From NCBI GenBank assembly GCA_030447415.1, contig JAUJOZ010000011.1, positions 29,599 through 93,598 of the forward strand: a DNA stretch of 64,000 bases, in the 5' to 3' direction. The translations under genes and the position numbers were made by a program. Under the pieces are notes generated by a model, which saw only the letters and a program-made list of their open reading frames with translations, was not told where the DNA came from and ran no database searches. Positions 9,004 through 17,681 of the stretch are shown here, one piece after another. The stretch is from Thermomicrobiales bacterium (lineage in GTDB: Bacteria; Chloroflexota; Chloroflexia; Thermomicrobiales; UBA6265). Every line of letters begins with the position of its first letter. Position 1 is the stretch's first letter.

Positions 9004-10140
9004 TCACGATATCCGATGCGCTGAATCCGACGTGGATCGAGGCACGAACCGGGCGAGCAGCGGGTCGAGCCGACCGCTGACCATTGATTCGACGATCAAC
9101 TCTGCAGTGCCGGGCGCCTCCTTGGCCCCGGTCCGGAAGTGCCCGGCCGCAACCCATAGCCCCTCAAAGCTGGGAACCGGCCCCATCAGCGGCTCGCGGT
9201 GGACGGTGCCAGGACGCAGTCCTGTCCACGCCGTCGCCACGTCCCCCTCCAAGAGGACCGGGCAGAGGGTGCGGGCCAGGTCCATCAACCAGGCGACGCC
9301 TTCCTCGGTGACCTCCCGGTCGAACCCGACGTCCTCCTCCGTCGCCGCGACCAGCGTCGTCCCGTCGATTCGCGGTCGGACATAGCCGTCGTGGCCCGTG
9401 ATGACGTGAGACGGCCGCCTCGGGGTATTCGTAAAGGCTAGGAGTTGACCCTTGATCGGCGTGGTTGGCAGGGACACGGCCAGCGCCTCGCCGAGGAAGC
9501 GGGTCCACGCTCCGGTGGCGAGGACGACGGCATCGGCCGCGAGGTGTCGATCGCCGAGCTGGACGCCGGTGACTCGCCCGTCGCGGTGGGTCACCGCCTC
9601 GACCGGGGTCTCGGCCAAGATCGTCGCCCCCTGCTGGGCCGCGGCGGCGGCGAGTGCCTGCGTCAGCCGGTGGACGGACAGGTGACCAGCATCCGGGGCA
9701 AGCCAGGCCGTCAGGAGGGCTTCGGGAAGGGTCGGCTCCAGCGCCCGCGCCGCCGCCGGGTCAAGCCGCTCCATCGTGAAGCCAAGCCCTTGCTGCCAGC
9801 GAGCGCGCTCGTCGGTGGCGGCGGCGTGGTCGGCGTCGACCGCAATGTCCAACTCGCCATCACGGCGGTACTCAATGGCGATCCCGGTCCGCTCCTCCAG
9901 CTCGGCGACAAGTGCCGGATACCGCGCCAGACCCCGCCGGGTGATCTCGATCCGCTCGGGCGGCATGTCCGTCCTGCCCGGCAGCGAGATGATCCCGGCC
10001 GAGGCCCAGGAGGCTTCGCCGCCGATGGCGCCACGTTCCACGACGGTAACCGCGACTCTGCGACGCGTCAGCTCGTGGGCGATGGCACAGCCGATTACCC
10101 CGCCGCCGACGACGATAACGTCCCCCGTCTCTGAGCGCAC
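9004..10140 (-). CDS. Glycine oxidase-like FAD-dependent oxidoreductase (ThiO/DAO family)
   Basis: A 378-residue flavoprotein of the D-amino-acid oxidase superfamily. It starts with the dinucleotide-binding motif VIVVGGGVIGCAIAHEL, followed by ERGAIGGEASWASAGII, the pattern of ThiO-type glycine oxidases. The C-terminal part carries TGLRPGTVHREPLMGPVP and AAGHFRTGAKEAPGTAELI. GTG 10140 is the best start: GGGAGG lies seven bases upstream, and an upstream in-frame extension to 10206 looks non-coding. Glycine oxidase supplies iminoglycine for thiamin synthesis, but no thi genes are nearby. A more general amine or sarcosine-type oxidase remains possible. Confidence 0.82.
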   Translation of the reverse strand: MRSETGDVIVVGGGVIGCAIAHELTRRRVAVTVVERGAIGGEASWASAGIISLPGRTDMPPERIEITRRGLARYPALVAELEERTGIAIEYRRDGELDIAVDADHAAATDERARWQQGLGFTMERLDPAAARALEPTLPEALLTAWLAPDAGHLSVHRLTQALAAAAAQQGATILAETPVEAVTHRDGRVTGVQLGDRHLAADAVVLATGAWTRFLGEALAVSLPTTPIKGQLLAFTNTPRRPSHVITGHDGYVRPRIDGTTLVAATEEDVGFDREVTEEGVAWLMDLARTLCPVLLEGDVATAWTGLRPGTVHREPLMGPVPSFEGLWVAAGHFRTGAKEAPGTAELIVESMVSGRLDPLLARFVPRSTSDSAHRIS

Positions 10141-10408
10141 GCGCCCACCTCCCTTCCTGCTCAACGACGTCCGCTGAGTCCGGCGCCGCGGCCTGCGCTG
10201 GTACACCGTGCGGATGGTTCCAATCCGGAGCGGTGACGATCGGCAGCGACCAATTCCAGGATTAACGTGCCGCCGACTCGCGACCCGGTGGTACGATCCG
10301 CCGGCAGGGCGGCAAAGGTCGACGGCGCAAGCCCGATGCCGATGCGTACCCCGAAGCCGGCCGGGCTTCTTCGCTCACCAAGATGCCACCGACCGAGGAG
10401 CGTACCGC

Positions 10409-10651
10409 ATGCGCCGACGGAGACCGTCCGCCCCGCGACGCCGAGTCGGCCGCCGGAGAACCGCACTCCGTGGCCGCTCCCACGTCATGCTGGTGACGAT
10501 GGGGTTGGCCCTCTACCTGGCGATCCTGTGGCTCGGCATCGTCGTCCTGGAGGACAACCCTGTCCGCAGCGCGCTCTTCGCCGGGCTCATCGTCGCGATC
10601 GCGGCCACGGGCTACATCTTCACGCGCCCGCCCACCCCGCCCACTGAGTAA
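10409..10651 (+). CDS. Small two-helix membrane protein
   Basis: An 80-residue hypothetical protein. A very basic N-terminus (about 28 residues, mostly Arg) is followed by two hydrophobic segments, LVTMGLALYLAILWLGIVVL and SALFAGLIVAIAATGYIF, separated by EDNPVR, and a Pro/Thr tail. The positive-inside rule places both ends in the cytoplasm. ATG 10409 has GAGGAG eight bases upstream, which makes translation likely. I do not recognise a family. It is divergent from the flavoenzyme and convergent with the XRE gene. Confidence 0.55.
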   Translation: MRRRRPSAPRRRVGRRRTALRGRSHVMLVTMGLALYLAILWLGIVVLEDNPVRSALFAGLIVAIAATGYIFTRPPTPPTE

Positions 10652-10806
10652 TAGCCCAGGGCGGAGAACCGAGCGGCGCCGACCCAGCGCCAAGGCGGCG
10701 GTGGGAGACACTATGAGCGGTGCCTGGATCCAGGCTCGCACTGCTCGACGAGGCAACCGGCACCCGCTGGGTGGCGTCTCCCTCCGGCCGTCAATGACCC
10801 GCGATC

Positions 10807-11346
10807 CTATGCTCCCGAGTCGCTGCTCAACCCGTCGAACAGCGTGGGTCCGAGATGCGGTGCCGCCGCCAGCACGGGTATCGACTCGAGGGAAGGCGCC
10901 GATCCGTCGAGGCTGAGGAGGGGAGGCTGGACCCAGCGGTGTTCCTCGGCGTGCGTGAAGCGGGCGAAGCGCTCAATCGCCGCCCGCCCATCGCTGCTCA
11001 GGGCGCGATACAGGGCCAGGAGACGCCGCTCGGCGGCCTGCTCGCCCCGGTTCGGTGACGGCTCCAGCACGCCAGCGGCGCGCAGCAGGTCGGCGCGTGG
11101 GGCACCGAGAGCGATGGCCAGCATGTCGAGGGTCGTCACGCTCGGCTTTGCGCCGCGTCCGCGCTCGAGGTCGCATAGATAGGATCGGCTCAGGCCAGAG
11201 CGGTCGGCCAGTCCACGCTGACTGATGCCTTGACTGGTGCGGGCTTGACGGATCCAATCCCCCAGTGACGTGGTCGACGGCCCGGGAAGCGCCGCGCGAA
11301 CAGACATGCGGGCCAGTCCCTCCTGCGCCGCGCGATCACGGACCAT
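10807..11346 (-). CDS. XRE-family helix-turn-helix transcriptional regulator
   Basis: A 179-residue regulator. Residues 26-90 form a lambda-Cro/XRE domain: LGDWIRQARTSQGISQRGLA, then the recognition helix GLSRSYLCDLERGRG, then TLDMLAIALGAPRADLL. The C-terminal half carries no recognisable ligand domain. ATG 11346 is preceded by GGAG six bases upstream. It is divergent from the cyclase-family gene at 11660, so that gene or itself is the natural target. No clear palindromic operator was seen. Confidence 0.85.
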   Translation of the reverse strand: MVRDRAAQEGLARMSVRAALPGPSTTSLGDWIRQARTSQGISQRGLADRSGLSRSYLCDLERGRGAKPSVTTLDMLAIALGAPRADLLRAAGVLEPSPNRGEQAAERRLLALYRALSSDGRAAIERFARFTHAEEHRWVQPPLLSLDGSAPSLESIPVLAAAPHLGPTLFDGLSSDSGA

Positions 11347-11659
11347 GGTCGTCTCCAGAGTGGACCAGCATCATACCCGCAGACACTCCGCCGGCCAATA
11401 CCACGGGACCGGCGCGATCCCGCCCACCCCAGATTCCCTCACCAGAACCTCTTGTGACAGGCGGTTCGCCGTGCGACGATCCAGCCGGGGACGGACCGAC
11501 GGCGCCGCTGGCCAAAATGGGCGAGGTTGCATGGGATGTCGTTCCCAGACCAGACGCGGCGATTCGCGCCAGGTCGCATCGAATCGTGCCCCGACCAGTG
11601 CCGACGCCGTCGCGAGCGGATACCCATCGCTCGACACCCAGCACCCGACCGGAGGCCGC
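11347..11659. other. Divergent intergenic region XRE / cyclase gene
   Basis: About 310 bp with no supported gene. An open frame runs into the cyclase gene from upstream, but it lacks family similarity before the ATG at 11660. The region is expected to carry both divergent promoters. Confidence 0.4.
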
Positions 11660-12322
11660 ATGCCCTGCTTCGCCGACGGCGCCCGCGTCTTCGACGTTTC
11701 GGTGTCCCTCTCGTCCGACCTGCCGGTTTGGCCCGGTGACCCAGACGTCGCGGTCGAGCCGGCCGCGCGGATCGCGCGCGGTGATGTGTGCAACGTCAGC
11801 CGCCTGGCCCTATCGAGCCACACCGGCACCCACGTCGACGCTCCCTGGCACTTCGTGGACGGCGCCGCCAAGCTCGACGAGATTCCGCCCCAGCGTTGGA
11901 TCGGTCCCTGCTTCGTCGCCCGGGTCCCGGAGGACGCGCGGCGGGTGGAGCTGGCCCACATGGAGGCGGCAGGCATCCCACCCGGGACCGAGCGCCTCCT
12001 CCTCCGAACCGCGAACTCGGCGCGGTGGCGCCCCGGGAAGTTGACCTTCGACGAGCATTATGTCGCTCTCTCGCCAGTTGCGGCGCGGTGGGTCGTCGAA
12101 CGCGGCATTGGGCTCGTCGGCATCGACTACCTGTCAATCGAGGCCTTCGACGACCTGGCCCACGAGACCCACCTAACGCTGCTGGGCAACGGCGTCCTGA
12201 TCGTCGAGGGCCTAAACCTCGGCGCGATCGAACCCGGCCCGTACACCCTGCTCTGCTTACCGCTTCCCCTCGCCGGAGGCGATGGGGCCCCCGCCCACGT
12301 CTTGCTGATTCAGGAGGCCTGA
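11660..12322 (+). CDS. Cyclase family protein (kynurenine formamidase-like metal hydrolase)
   Basis: A 220-residue member of the cyclase family (PF04199), metal-dependent amide/lactone hydrolases that include KynB and isatin hydrolase. The diagnostic HTGTHVDAPWHF metal-binding motif is at residues 54-65. It is preceded by DVSVSLSSDLPVWPGDPDV, with the conserved P-x-x-P-G-D, and followed by GIDYLSIE and HLTLLGNGVLIVEGL, the usual C-terminal signature. GGAGG lies just before ATG 11660. No tryptophan-degradation genes are adjacent, so I do not assign kynB. It is divergent from the XRE regulator. Confidence 0.85.
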   Translation: MPCFADGARVFDVSVSLSSDLPVWPGDPDVAVEPAARIARGDVCNVSRLALSSHTGTHVDAPWHFVDGAAKLDEIPPQRWIGPCFVARVPEDARRVELAHMEAAGIPPGTERLLLRTANSARWRPGKLTFDEHYVALSPVAARWVVERGIGLVGIDYLSIEAFDDLAHETHLTLLGNGVLIVEGLNLGAIEPGPYTLLCLPLPLAGGDGAPAHVLLIQEA

Positions 12323-12498
12323 CTCCTGTCCGCGCCGGAGGCCGACGTTCGATCCACACCGCCCATTCAGCGATGCCGTCATCCACGCGCGGCAGACACC
12401 TGGATCGCCCGCCGGCGAATGCAGACTGGCGAGTCGCTTGAAGTAGCCCCAGGATGGGTGGCCGTTCAGCAAGCGATGGCTGCGAGGTCCCCGCGCCG

Positions 12499-13485
12499 AT
12501 GAATGACGACGATACCGAGAGCGCACCCGGTCCCCTCGCCCGCATCGCCGCGGTCGGCATGGCAAGCTGGGACCGCCTGCTGGTCGTCGACCGGTACCCT
12601 AAGCCGGGCGAGTACGTGGTCGTGCGCGCCGAACTCTCGGCCCCCGGCGGCACCACCACCAACAGCGCCGTCGCCCTCGCCCGACTTGGCGCCGAGGTGC
12701 GCATCGCCGCCCTCGTCGGCGACGACGAATACGGCGCGGCCCTCCGGGCTGGACTCGAGGCCGAGAAGGTCGACACTGACTGGCTCGTGACGCGCGTCGG
12801 GCAGCGGACCGACGCCTCGACGATCGTCGTCTCCCACGACCCGCCGGAGCGAACGATCTACTGGCACCGGGGTGCTCACCTCGTCCGCGGCGACCGACTC
12901 GACATTCCGGCCCTCTTCGGCCACGATGTCGTCCTCCTCGATGTCGCCGACGTTCCGCTGCGCCGGTTCCTTCTCGACCTCCCCGCTCACACCCTGCCCC
13001 GCACTCGGCTCCTCGGTCCTCTCACCTTTCTGGCCGACCCCGCGCTTCCAGACGCGCTCGACCTGGTCCTCCGCCACGATGTCGTCGTCGGTAACGAGCG
13101 GGAGTTACTCGCCGTCACCGGCACCTGGGCCATCGCTGACGCGATCACCGCCCTGCAATCGCGGATGCCGGGCGCCAACCTGCGCGCCTGCGTCGTCACC
13201 CGCGGCGCGTATGGCTGCCGCATCTTCACGAAGGACGAGCGCTGGCAGGTCCCTGCCTTCCGGGTCGATGCTACCGACACCACGGGCGCCGGGGACGCCT
13301 TCGTCGCCGGCGTCGCCTATGGACTGGCACGCCGCTGGCCGTGGCCCGAGCTCGGCCGCTTCGCCAACGCCGTCGGTGCCCTCGCCACCCGCGCCCTCGG
13401 CGCCCGGGCCTCTCTCCCGACGATAGACGAGGTCGCGACGCTCACTGAGTCGGGGTCGGATCGGAGCGCGTCGACCACATCGTAG
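12499..13485 (+). CDS. PfkB-family carbohydrate (ribokinase-like) kinase
   Basis: A 328-residue sugar or nucleoside kinase. It contains the N-terminal PfkB signature area (GGTTTNSAVALARLGAEV), a lid region, and the C-terminal signature DTTGAGDAFVAGVAYGL with the catalytic Asp. This is close to the family's usual length. ATG 12499 gives a natural N-terminus; an upstream ATG at 12454 would add 15 residues with no homology, and neither has a strong ribosome-binding site. With the aldose-epimerase gene downstream it suggests handling of a free sugar, but the phosphoacceptor is unknown. Confidence 0.82.
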   Translation: MNDDDTESAPGPLARIAAVGMASWDRLLVVDRYPKPGEYVVVRAELSAPGGTTTNSAVALARLGAEVRIAALVGDDEYGAALRAGLEAEKVDTDWLVTRVGQRTDASTIVVSHDPPERTIYWHRGAHLVRGDRLDIPALFGHDVVLLDVADVPLRRFLLDLPAHTLPRTRLLGPLTFLADPALPDALDLVLRHDVVVGNERELLAVTGTWAIADAITALQSRMPGANLRACVVTRGAYGCRIFTKDERWQVPAFRVDATDTTGAGDAFVAGVAYGLARRWPWPELGRFANAVGALATRALGARASLPTIDEVATLTESGSDRSASTTS

Positions 13486-13808
13486 GGCGGCCGCTGTCCG
13501 CTCCCGGAACTGGTAGCCGGGTGGGCGATGGACCCCCACGCCGTCGCTGGCGTTGCGCGGCATCAGCGTGTCGGCGGTATGGGATCCAGTGCTCGCTGGC
13601 TGGAGCCATCCGCGTGGAGCGTCGCGGCCGCACCCGTGGAGCGTTGCGCCGGAACAACCAGATCGCTCTGCACCCAACTCCGGCATCTGCGCTGGTACTC
13701 CGACGCGCACCTTGACCCACTGCATGGTGCCCGGATGGGCTTGTTGCCCTATCCTTCCGCCGCTCGCGGACGCGGGGATCGTCAGCGCAACATCAGGAGG
13801 CAGTCCGC
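13486..13808. other. Intergenic stretch before the aldose epimerase
   Basis: About 320 bp with no supported gene. The only clear element is AGGAGG at the far end, the ribosome-binding site of the epimerase gene. Confidence 0.4.
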
Positions 13809-14759
13809 ATGACACCGACCGGCACGGTCACGCTTCGGGACGAGCAAACCGGCTCGACCGCTTCGATCCTGTCGTCCCTCGGCTTCAACTGCTTCAGCTT
13901 TCGTCCGGTCGTCGACGGTGAGCCAGTGGAAGTCCTCTGGGCAACGGACGACTTCGGGTCGCCCGGCACCCGACCGACGCGCAGCGGCATCCCGCTCCTC
14001 TTCCCGTTCGCCGGTCGGCTCCGCGGACAGGAGTTCTCGTTCGACGGCCGCCCCTACCGCGTCGCGGGCGCCCAACGCAACGACGGCAACGCCATCCACG
14101 GCTTCGTCGTCAACCGCCCCTGGCGCGTCGTGGAGCAAACCTCAGCCCGCACCGTGGGCGAGTTCCAGGCCTCGATCGACGAGCCGACCTTGCTCGACCA
14201 GTGGCCGGCCGATTTCAGCCTTTCCGTCTCGTACGAGGTCGCGGGTCCCACCCTCCGCACCGGGCTCCGCGTCGTCAATCCCGCCGACCGCCCGCTCCCG
14301 TTTGCCCTCGGCACCCACCCCTACTTCCGTCTCCCGCTCGGCGCGGGCGATCCCGCCCCGTGCCGCATCACCGTTCCTGCCGCCGAGTACTGGGAGCAGG
14401 CGAACAGTCTCCCCACCGGCCGTCGTCTGCCCGTCATCGCTCCGCGGGACCTGCGGACCAGTCCACCTTTCGGCGAGCTCGAGGTCGACGACATCCTCAC
14501 CGGCCTCCAGCCCGAGAACGGCCGTGTCCGCACCACCATCGAAGATCCTATGAACCGACGAACCCTTACCCAAATCTTCGACGCCGCCTTCCCCCATTGC
14601 GTCGTCTTCACGCCGCCCCATCGCCAGGCCATCGCCATTGAGCCCTACAGTTGCGTCCCGAACCCCTTCGCCTTGGAGCACGCCGGCATTCCGACCGGCC
14701 TGCGGGTCCTCAATCCCGGCGAGTCGTTCGCGGCCGCCGTCGAGATCCGTCTCGACTGA
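13809..14759 (+). CDS. Aldose 1-epimerase family protein
   Basis: A 316-residue galactose-mutarotase-fold protein. It has GIPLLFPFAGRLRGQ near residue 58, AIHGFVVNRPW with the catalytic-type His, FALGTHPYFRLPL with the second His-x-Pro, and EPYSCVPNPF with the catalytic Glu region near the C-terminus. The pattern matches the YeaD/GalM group. ATG 13809 has AGGAGG about nine bases upstream. Its partner may be the PfkB kinase upstream, although 320 bp separates them. Confidence 0.85.
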   Translation: MTPTGTVTLRDEQTGSTASILSSLGFNCFSFRPVVDGEPVEVLWATDDFGSPGTRPTRSGIPLLFPFAGRLRGQEFSFDGRPYRVAGAQRNDGNAIHGFVVNRPWRVVEQTSARTVGEFQASIDEPTLLDQWPADFSLSVSYEVAGPTLRTGLRVVNPADRPLPFALGTHPYFRLPLGAGDPAPCRITVPAAEYWEQANSLPTGRRLPVIAPRDLRTSPPFGELEVDDILTGLQPENGRVRTTIEDPMNRRTLTQIFDAAFPHCVVFTPPHRQAIAIEPYSCVPNPFALEHAGIPTGLRVLNPGESFAAAVEIRLD

Positions 14760-15075
14760 CCGCGACACGTACCACCGCCGCCCCTCGGCAGAGCGGAAGC
14801 CCTATGGGGCGACGGAGCGCGAGTAAACGATCATTAGGAGGGAGGCTCGTGCCATTCGGCGGCCCGCCGGGCCAGATGTCCTGACAAGCCACTACCCGAG
14901 CCATCACCACGAGCTGGACGCCGCCCTCCACCGGCGAGGCGACGCGACGAAGCCATCGGTCACGCCATTCGCGCTGCGTGTGGCGCACAGGCATACATCC
15001 TGCTGTCAGCCCGGCGAACAATCCCAGACGGGCCCCGATTGCGCACACCAACGAGCACACTGGAGGCGACAGGCG
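14760..15075. other. Intergenic stretch before the Gly/Asp-rich protein
   Basis: About 315 bp without a supported gene. A purine-rich GGAGGCGACAGGCG immediately before 15076 is the ribosome-binding site of the next gene. Confidence 0.4.
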
Positions 15076-15774
15076 ATGGGCATCCTAGACAGGCTCTTTG
15101 GGCGTCGGGAAGAGGTCGTGGCACCGCGACGGAGCCAACGCGTGGGGCGGCGGTCCGGACTCACCACCTCGAGCGGAACGCCGGCAGATCAGCTCACCGA
15201 CCAACAAGCGATCGAGCGCTACCGCTACCTCCTGCGGACCGCGCCGCCCGAGACGATCGAGCAGGCCCACGCCGAGGCCTTCAGTCAGCTGACGCCGGAG
15301 CAGCGCCGCGTGGTTCTCCAGGAGCTGAGCACGGCCCTGCCGGAGCACGAGCAGGTCGCTGGCGCACGGAACAGCGACGACCCGGAATCGCTCGCTCGAA
15401 TGGCGACGCGCGCCGAGTTGCGCCGGCCCGGCACCCTGGAGCGCACCTTCGGCGGCATGACCGCGCCCGGCATGGGTATCGGCATGGGTGGTTTGATGGC
15501 GGGGAGCTTCCTGAGCAGCTTCGCCGGCGTCATGCTCGGCAGCATGATCGCCCAATCGTTCTTGGCCGATTCGGGCTATGACGAGGGATTCGCCGAAGGC
15601 TACGGGGCCGGCGACGCGGAGCAGGGCGGGCAGGAGGCCAACAGCGCCGAGGCTGGCGCCTACGACGACCCAGGCGTCCACCAGGCAGACTACGCCGACG
15701 CGGGCGACGATTTCGGGACCGACTTCGGCGGTGACTTCGGCGGCTTCGGCGGCGACATGGGCGGAGACTTCTAG
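15076..15774 (+). CDS. Gly/Asp-rich protein with Met/Gly hydrophobic core, unknown function
   Basis: A 232-residue protein I cannot assign to a family. Residues 1-35 are basic (MGILDRLFGRREE start). Residues about 40-125 are a soluble, probably helical segment with Gln/Glu-rich helices (AIERYRYLLRTAPPETIEQ). Residues about 126-165 are a Gly/Met-rich hydrophobic stretch (GMGIGMGGLMAGSFLSSFAG) that could insert in a membrane or self-associate. The last 60 or so residues are acidic, Gly-rich and low complexity, ending in repeats of DFGG/DMGGDF. GGAGG precedes ATG 15076. The architecture resembles glycine-rich envelope or scaffold proteins, but no function is claimed. Confidence 0.65.
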   Translation: MGILDRLFGRREEVVAPRRSQRVGRRSGLTTSSGTPADQLTDQQAIERYRYLLRTAPPETIEQAHAEAFSQLTPEQRRVVLQELSTALPEHEQVAGARNSDDPESLARMATRAELRRPGTLERTFGGMTAPGMGIGMGGLMAGSFLSSFAGVMLGSMIAQSFLADSGYDEGFAEGYGAGDAEQGGQEANSAEAGAYDDPGVHQADYADAGDDFGTDFGGDFGGFGGDMGGDF

Positions 15775-16310
15775 CGCCGCTCGGACGTTGTGCCCGACCC
15801 ACCCCCGCCTTCCATGCCGCGAGCGCGGGCTACTGCCCGACCCATGGGTGGACGTGCTGGGTGATCGTCCGAAACGACTCCTCTCGGCCGGACCAGTTCG
15901 GTCGCGGCGCGGACGGGAAGGGTTCGCGTCTCCGAGCGCCGGCCCGGCATCCCGATGCCGCCCCGCGCCCGGTCCTGTCCGCACGGGTCGCTCGCTGGTC
16001 ACCCGAGCGCTCAGAACGTCCACGACCTGGGAGTGCCCGGCGCGCCGGTCGCGTAGTCGTTTAGATGAGCGGGGTATCAGGACGCGCGTCGGGCGATCGC
16101 GCTGGCGCTGCGGGACCGGACGTCCCATCAGCGGCCGAACGACGCTCTATCACCGGCGTTTGAGCGACCATACCGCCGCTCACCCCGATCGGCGCCCGGC
16201 ATGGGACGGAGGCGCGCCATCGGCGTTGGCCGACGGCGCGCCCCGCGAGGGTGTCGCCAAGTTTAGGTGACGGTCGCGTCAGGCCTCTTCGGCCGGCTGC
16301 GAGTGCGTTC
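15775..16310. other. Gene-free stretch after the Gly/Asp-rich protein
   Basis: About 535 bp between the Gly/Asp-rich gene and the 3' end of the minus-strand exported-protein gene. Frames here are short and unlike any family I know. I see no RNA gene or strong hairpin. Confidence 0.4.
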
Positions 16311-17039
16311 TTAGGTCAGGACCTCCTGGAAGTCCCAGATGACTGCGAATGAGCTCGTGAGTCCGTAGGTGAGGCCGTCGAAGGTGATCGTCCCGGTCGC
16401 CGCCGCCGACCGCTGTTGGGCATGGCGGTGGCCGGTCTGGGTGCCGATCGGCAGGTCCGGATATGGTTGGTGGTAGAGCTCGTTCTCGTTCATCAGCCGG
16501 ATCTCGCCGGTCGCCGCCCAGTTCAGGGACAGCGTCGCCTCCTGCGTCTTCGGCTCCCCGTCGGGTCCCCACTCGACCAGGGTCAGCGTCGCGGTCAGCC
16601 ACGCGCCGTCGAGTCGGTGGCGGCTGACCGCGAAGGCGTCCTGGGGAAGGACTTGAGCGCCGTCCTTCGTCGGAAGCATGCCCGACAGCTCGCGGTAGAA
16701 GCAGCTCGGGTCACCGCCGCCCGCCTCCGGCGCCACATCCAGCTTGCCGCCCCCGCCCTGGCAGGTCGGATCGTACTGGGTGATCGAGACAATCAGCGTG
16801 GAGCCACGCTCGGGCGCCGTGTCGCCGGTGGCCCGGTAGCCCTCGTCATCGGCGGCATACACCGACACGTCGGTGACGATGCCGGTGAGCGGGTCGATGG
16901 CGGAGAATTCCGCGTACGCGCCCTCGGCGCGGAACTGAAAGCCGTTCTTGTGCTCGGCGCCCGCGGGCCGGGCAATCAGCACCAGCGTGAACAGCGCGAA
17001 GAGCAAGGTTGGCGTCCGTCGCCATACGTGGATCATCAT
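16311..17039 (-). CDS. Exported protein of unknown function
   Basis: A 242-residue protein with a clear Sec signal peptide: a basic start MMIHVWRRTP, a hydrophobic core LLFALFTLVLIA and a cleavage-like RPAGA-EH. The mature part (about 215 residues) is rich in Thr, Gly and beta-prone segments and has only two cysteines (DPTCQGG and DPSCFYR), possibly one disulfide. I recognise no domain; repeated patterns such as WLTATLTLVEW and GTITFDGLTYGLTSSF suggest a beta-sandwich. ATG 17039 is chosen because AGAGGA lies eight bases upstream. It is transcribed alone. Confidence 0.65.
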   Translation of the reverse strand: MMIHVWRRTPTLLFALFTLVLIARPAGAEHKNGFQFRAEGAYAEFSAIDPLTGIVTDVSVYAADDEGYRATGDTAPERGSTLIVSITQYDPTCQGGGGKLDVAPEAGGGDPSCFYRELSGMLPTKDGAQVLPQDAFAVSRHRLDGAWLTATLTLVEWGPDGEPKTQEATLSLNWAATGEIRLMNENELYHQPYPDLPIGTQTGHRHAQQRSAAATGTITFDGLTYGLTSSFAVIWDFQEVLT

Positions 17040-17681
17040 CGGTCGCGTCCTCTCTTGGTGGTGGTTCTCTTCGTCGTCACCCCCCTCGTTGGGAGCGGTG
17101 GGCTTCGCCACGGGCACCACTCTAGGCCTGAACCGATGACGGCGAATCGTTAGACCTACCCAACCGGTGTACTTAATCGCCGCGACCGCGAGCCGGGCAC
17201 CTCTACGTACCGCCGGCGCGCGGCGTGTCCCGTTACCTAGGTAAGGGCGCCGAACGTCCGCCGAGCCACGGAGACCGTCCCCGTGGGACGGCCGCTGCGG
17301 GGGACGGCGGGCGTTCGATCACGAGCGGCACCGTCAGGACGGTGCGCGGAGCCTGGGCAGCGCGCTCGCCTGCCCAGAAACGTCTGCCGCTGATCCGAGA
17401 TCCCAAGGATCATCTGGGTCTTTGGCGGTCCTTGCCGTCGTATCGTCCCAGCCGGCCATTCCCGCCGCTACACTCACCGCTCGCCGCCCTCGCAGGACCA
17501 GGCCATACTCCAGAGGCTCACGCCCGTGGGATCGACGCGACCATGCCGCGTGCGCGGCGCCGCGGGTGCAATGCCACGCCACCGCCGGCAACCGACAGGG
17601 ACCGCTGCCGGCGTTCTCCTGTCAGGGTTGAGAGGCCGGGTGGGTAGTCTTCCGCGCAGGACAGTCCCATACTTCCGTCTT
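17040..17681. other. Divergent intergenic region exported protein / queG
   Basis: About 640 bp with no supported gene. It contains a perfect 12-bp palindrome at 17233-17244, listed separately, and AT-richer DNA near 17140-17180 that is unusual for the window and may hold the promoter of the exported-protein gene. Confidence 0.4.
17233..17244. promoter_or_regulatory. Perfect palindrome TTACCTAGGTAA
   Basis: TTACCTAGGTAA is its own reverse complement and stands out as AT-rich in GC-rich surroundings. It lies about 195 bp upstream of the exported-protein ATG and 440 bp upstream of queG. It could be a dimeric-regulator site, but no second copy was noticed and chance is not excluded. Confidence 0.35.

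Noticed and set aside
16080..16200. Transposase-like phrase (SHQRPNDALSPAF) in a plus-strand frame
   Set aside because: It is very short, with no catalytic DDE context and no inverted repeats; resemblance to the end of an IS3-type transposase is probably chance.
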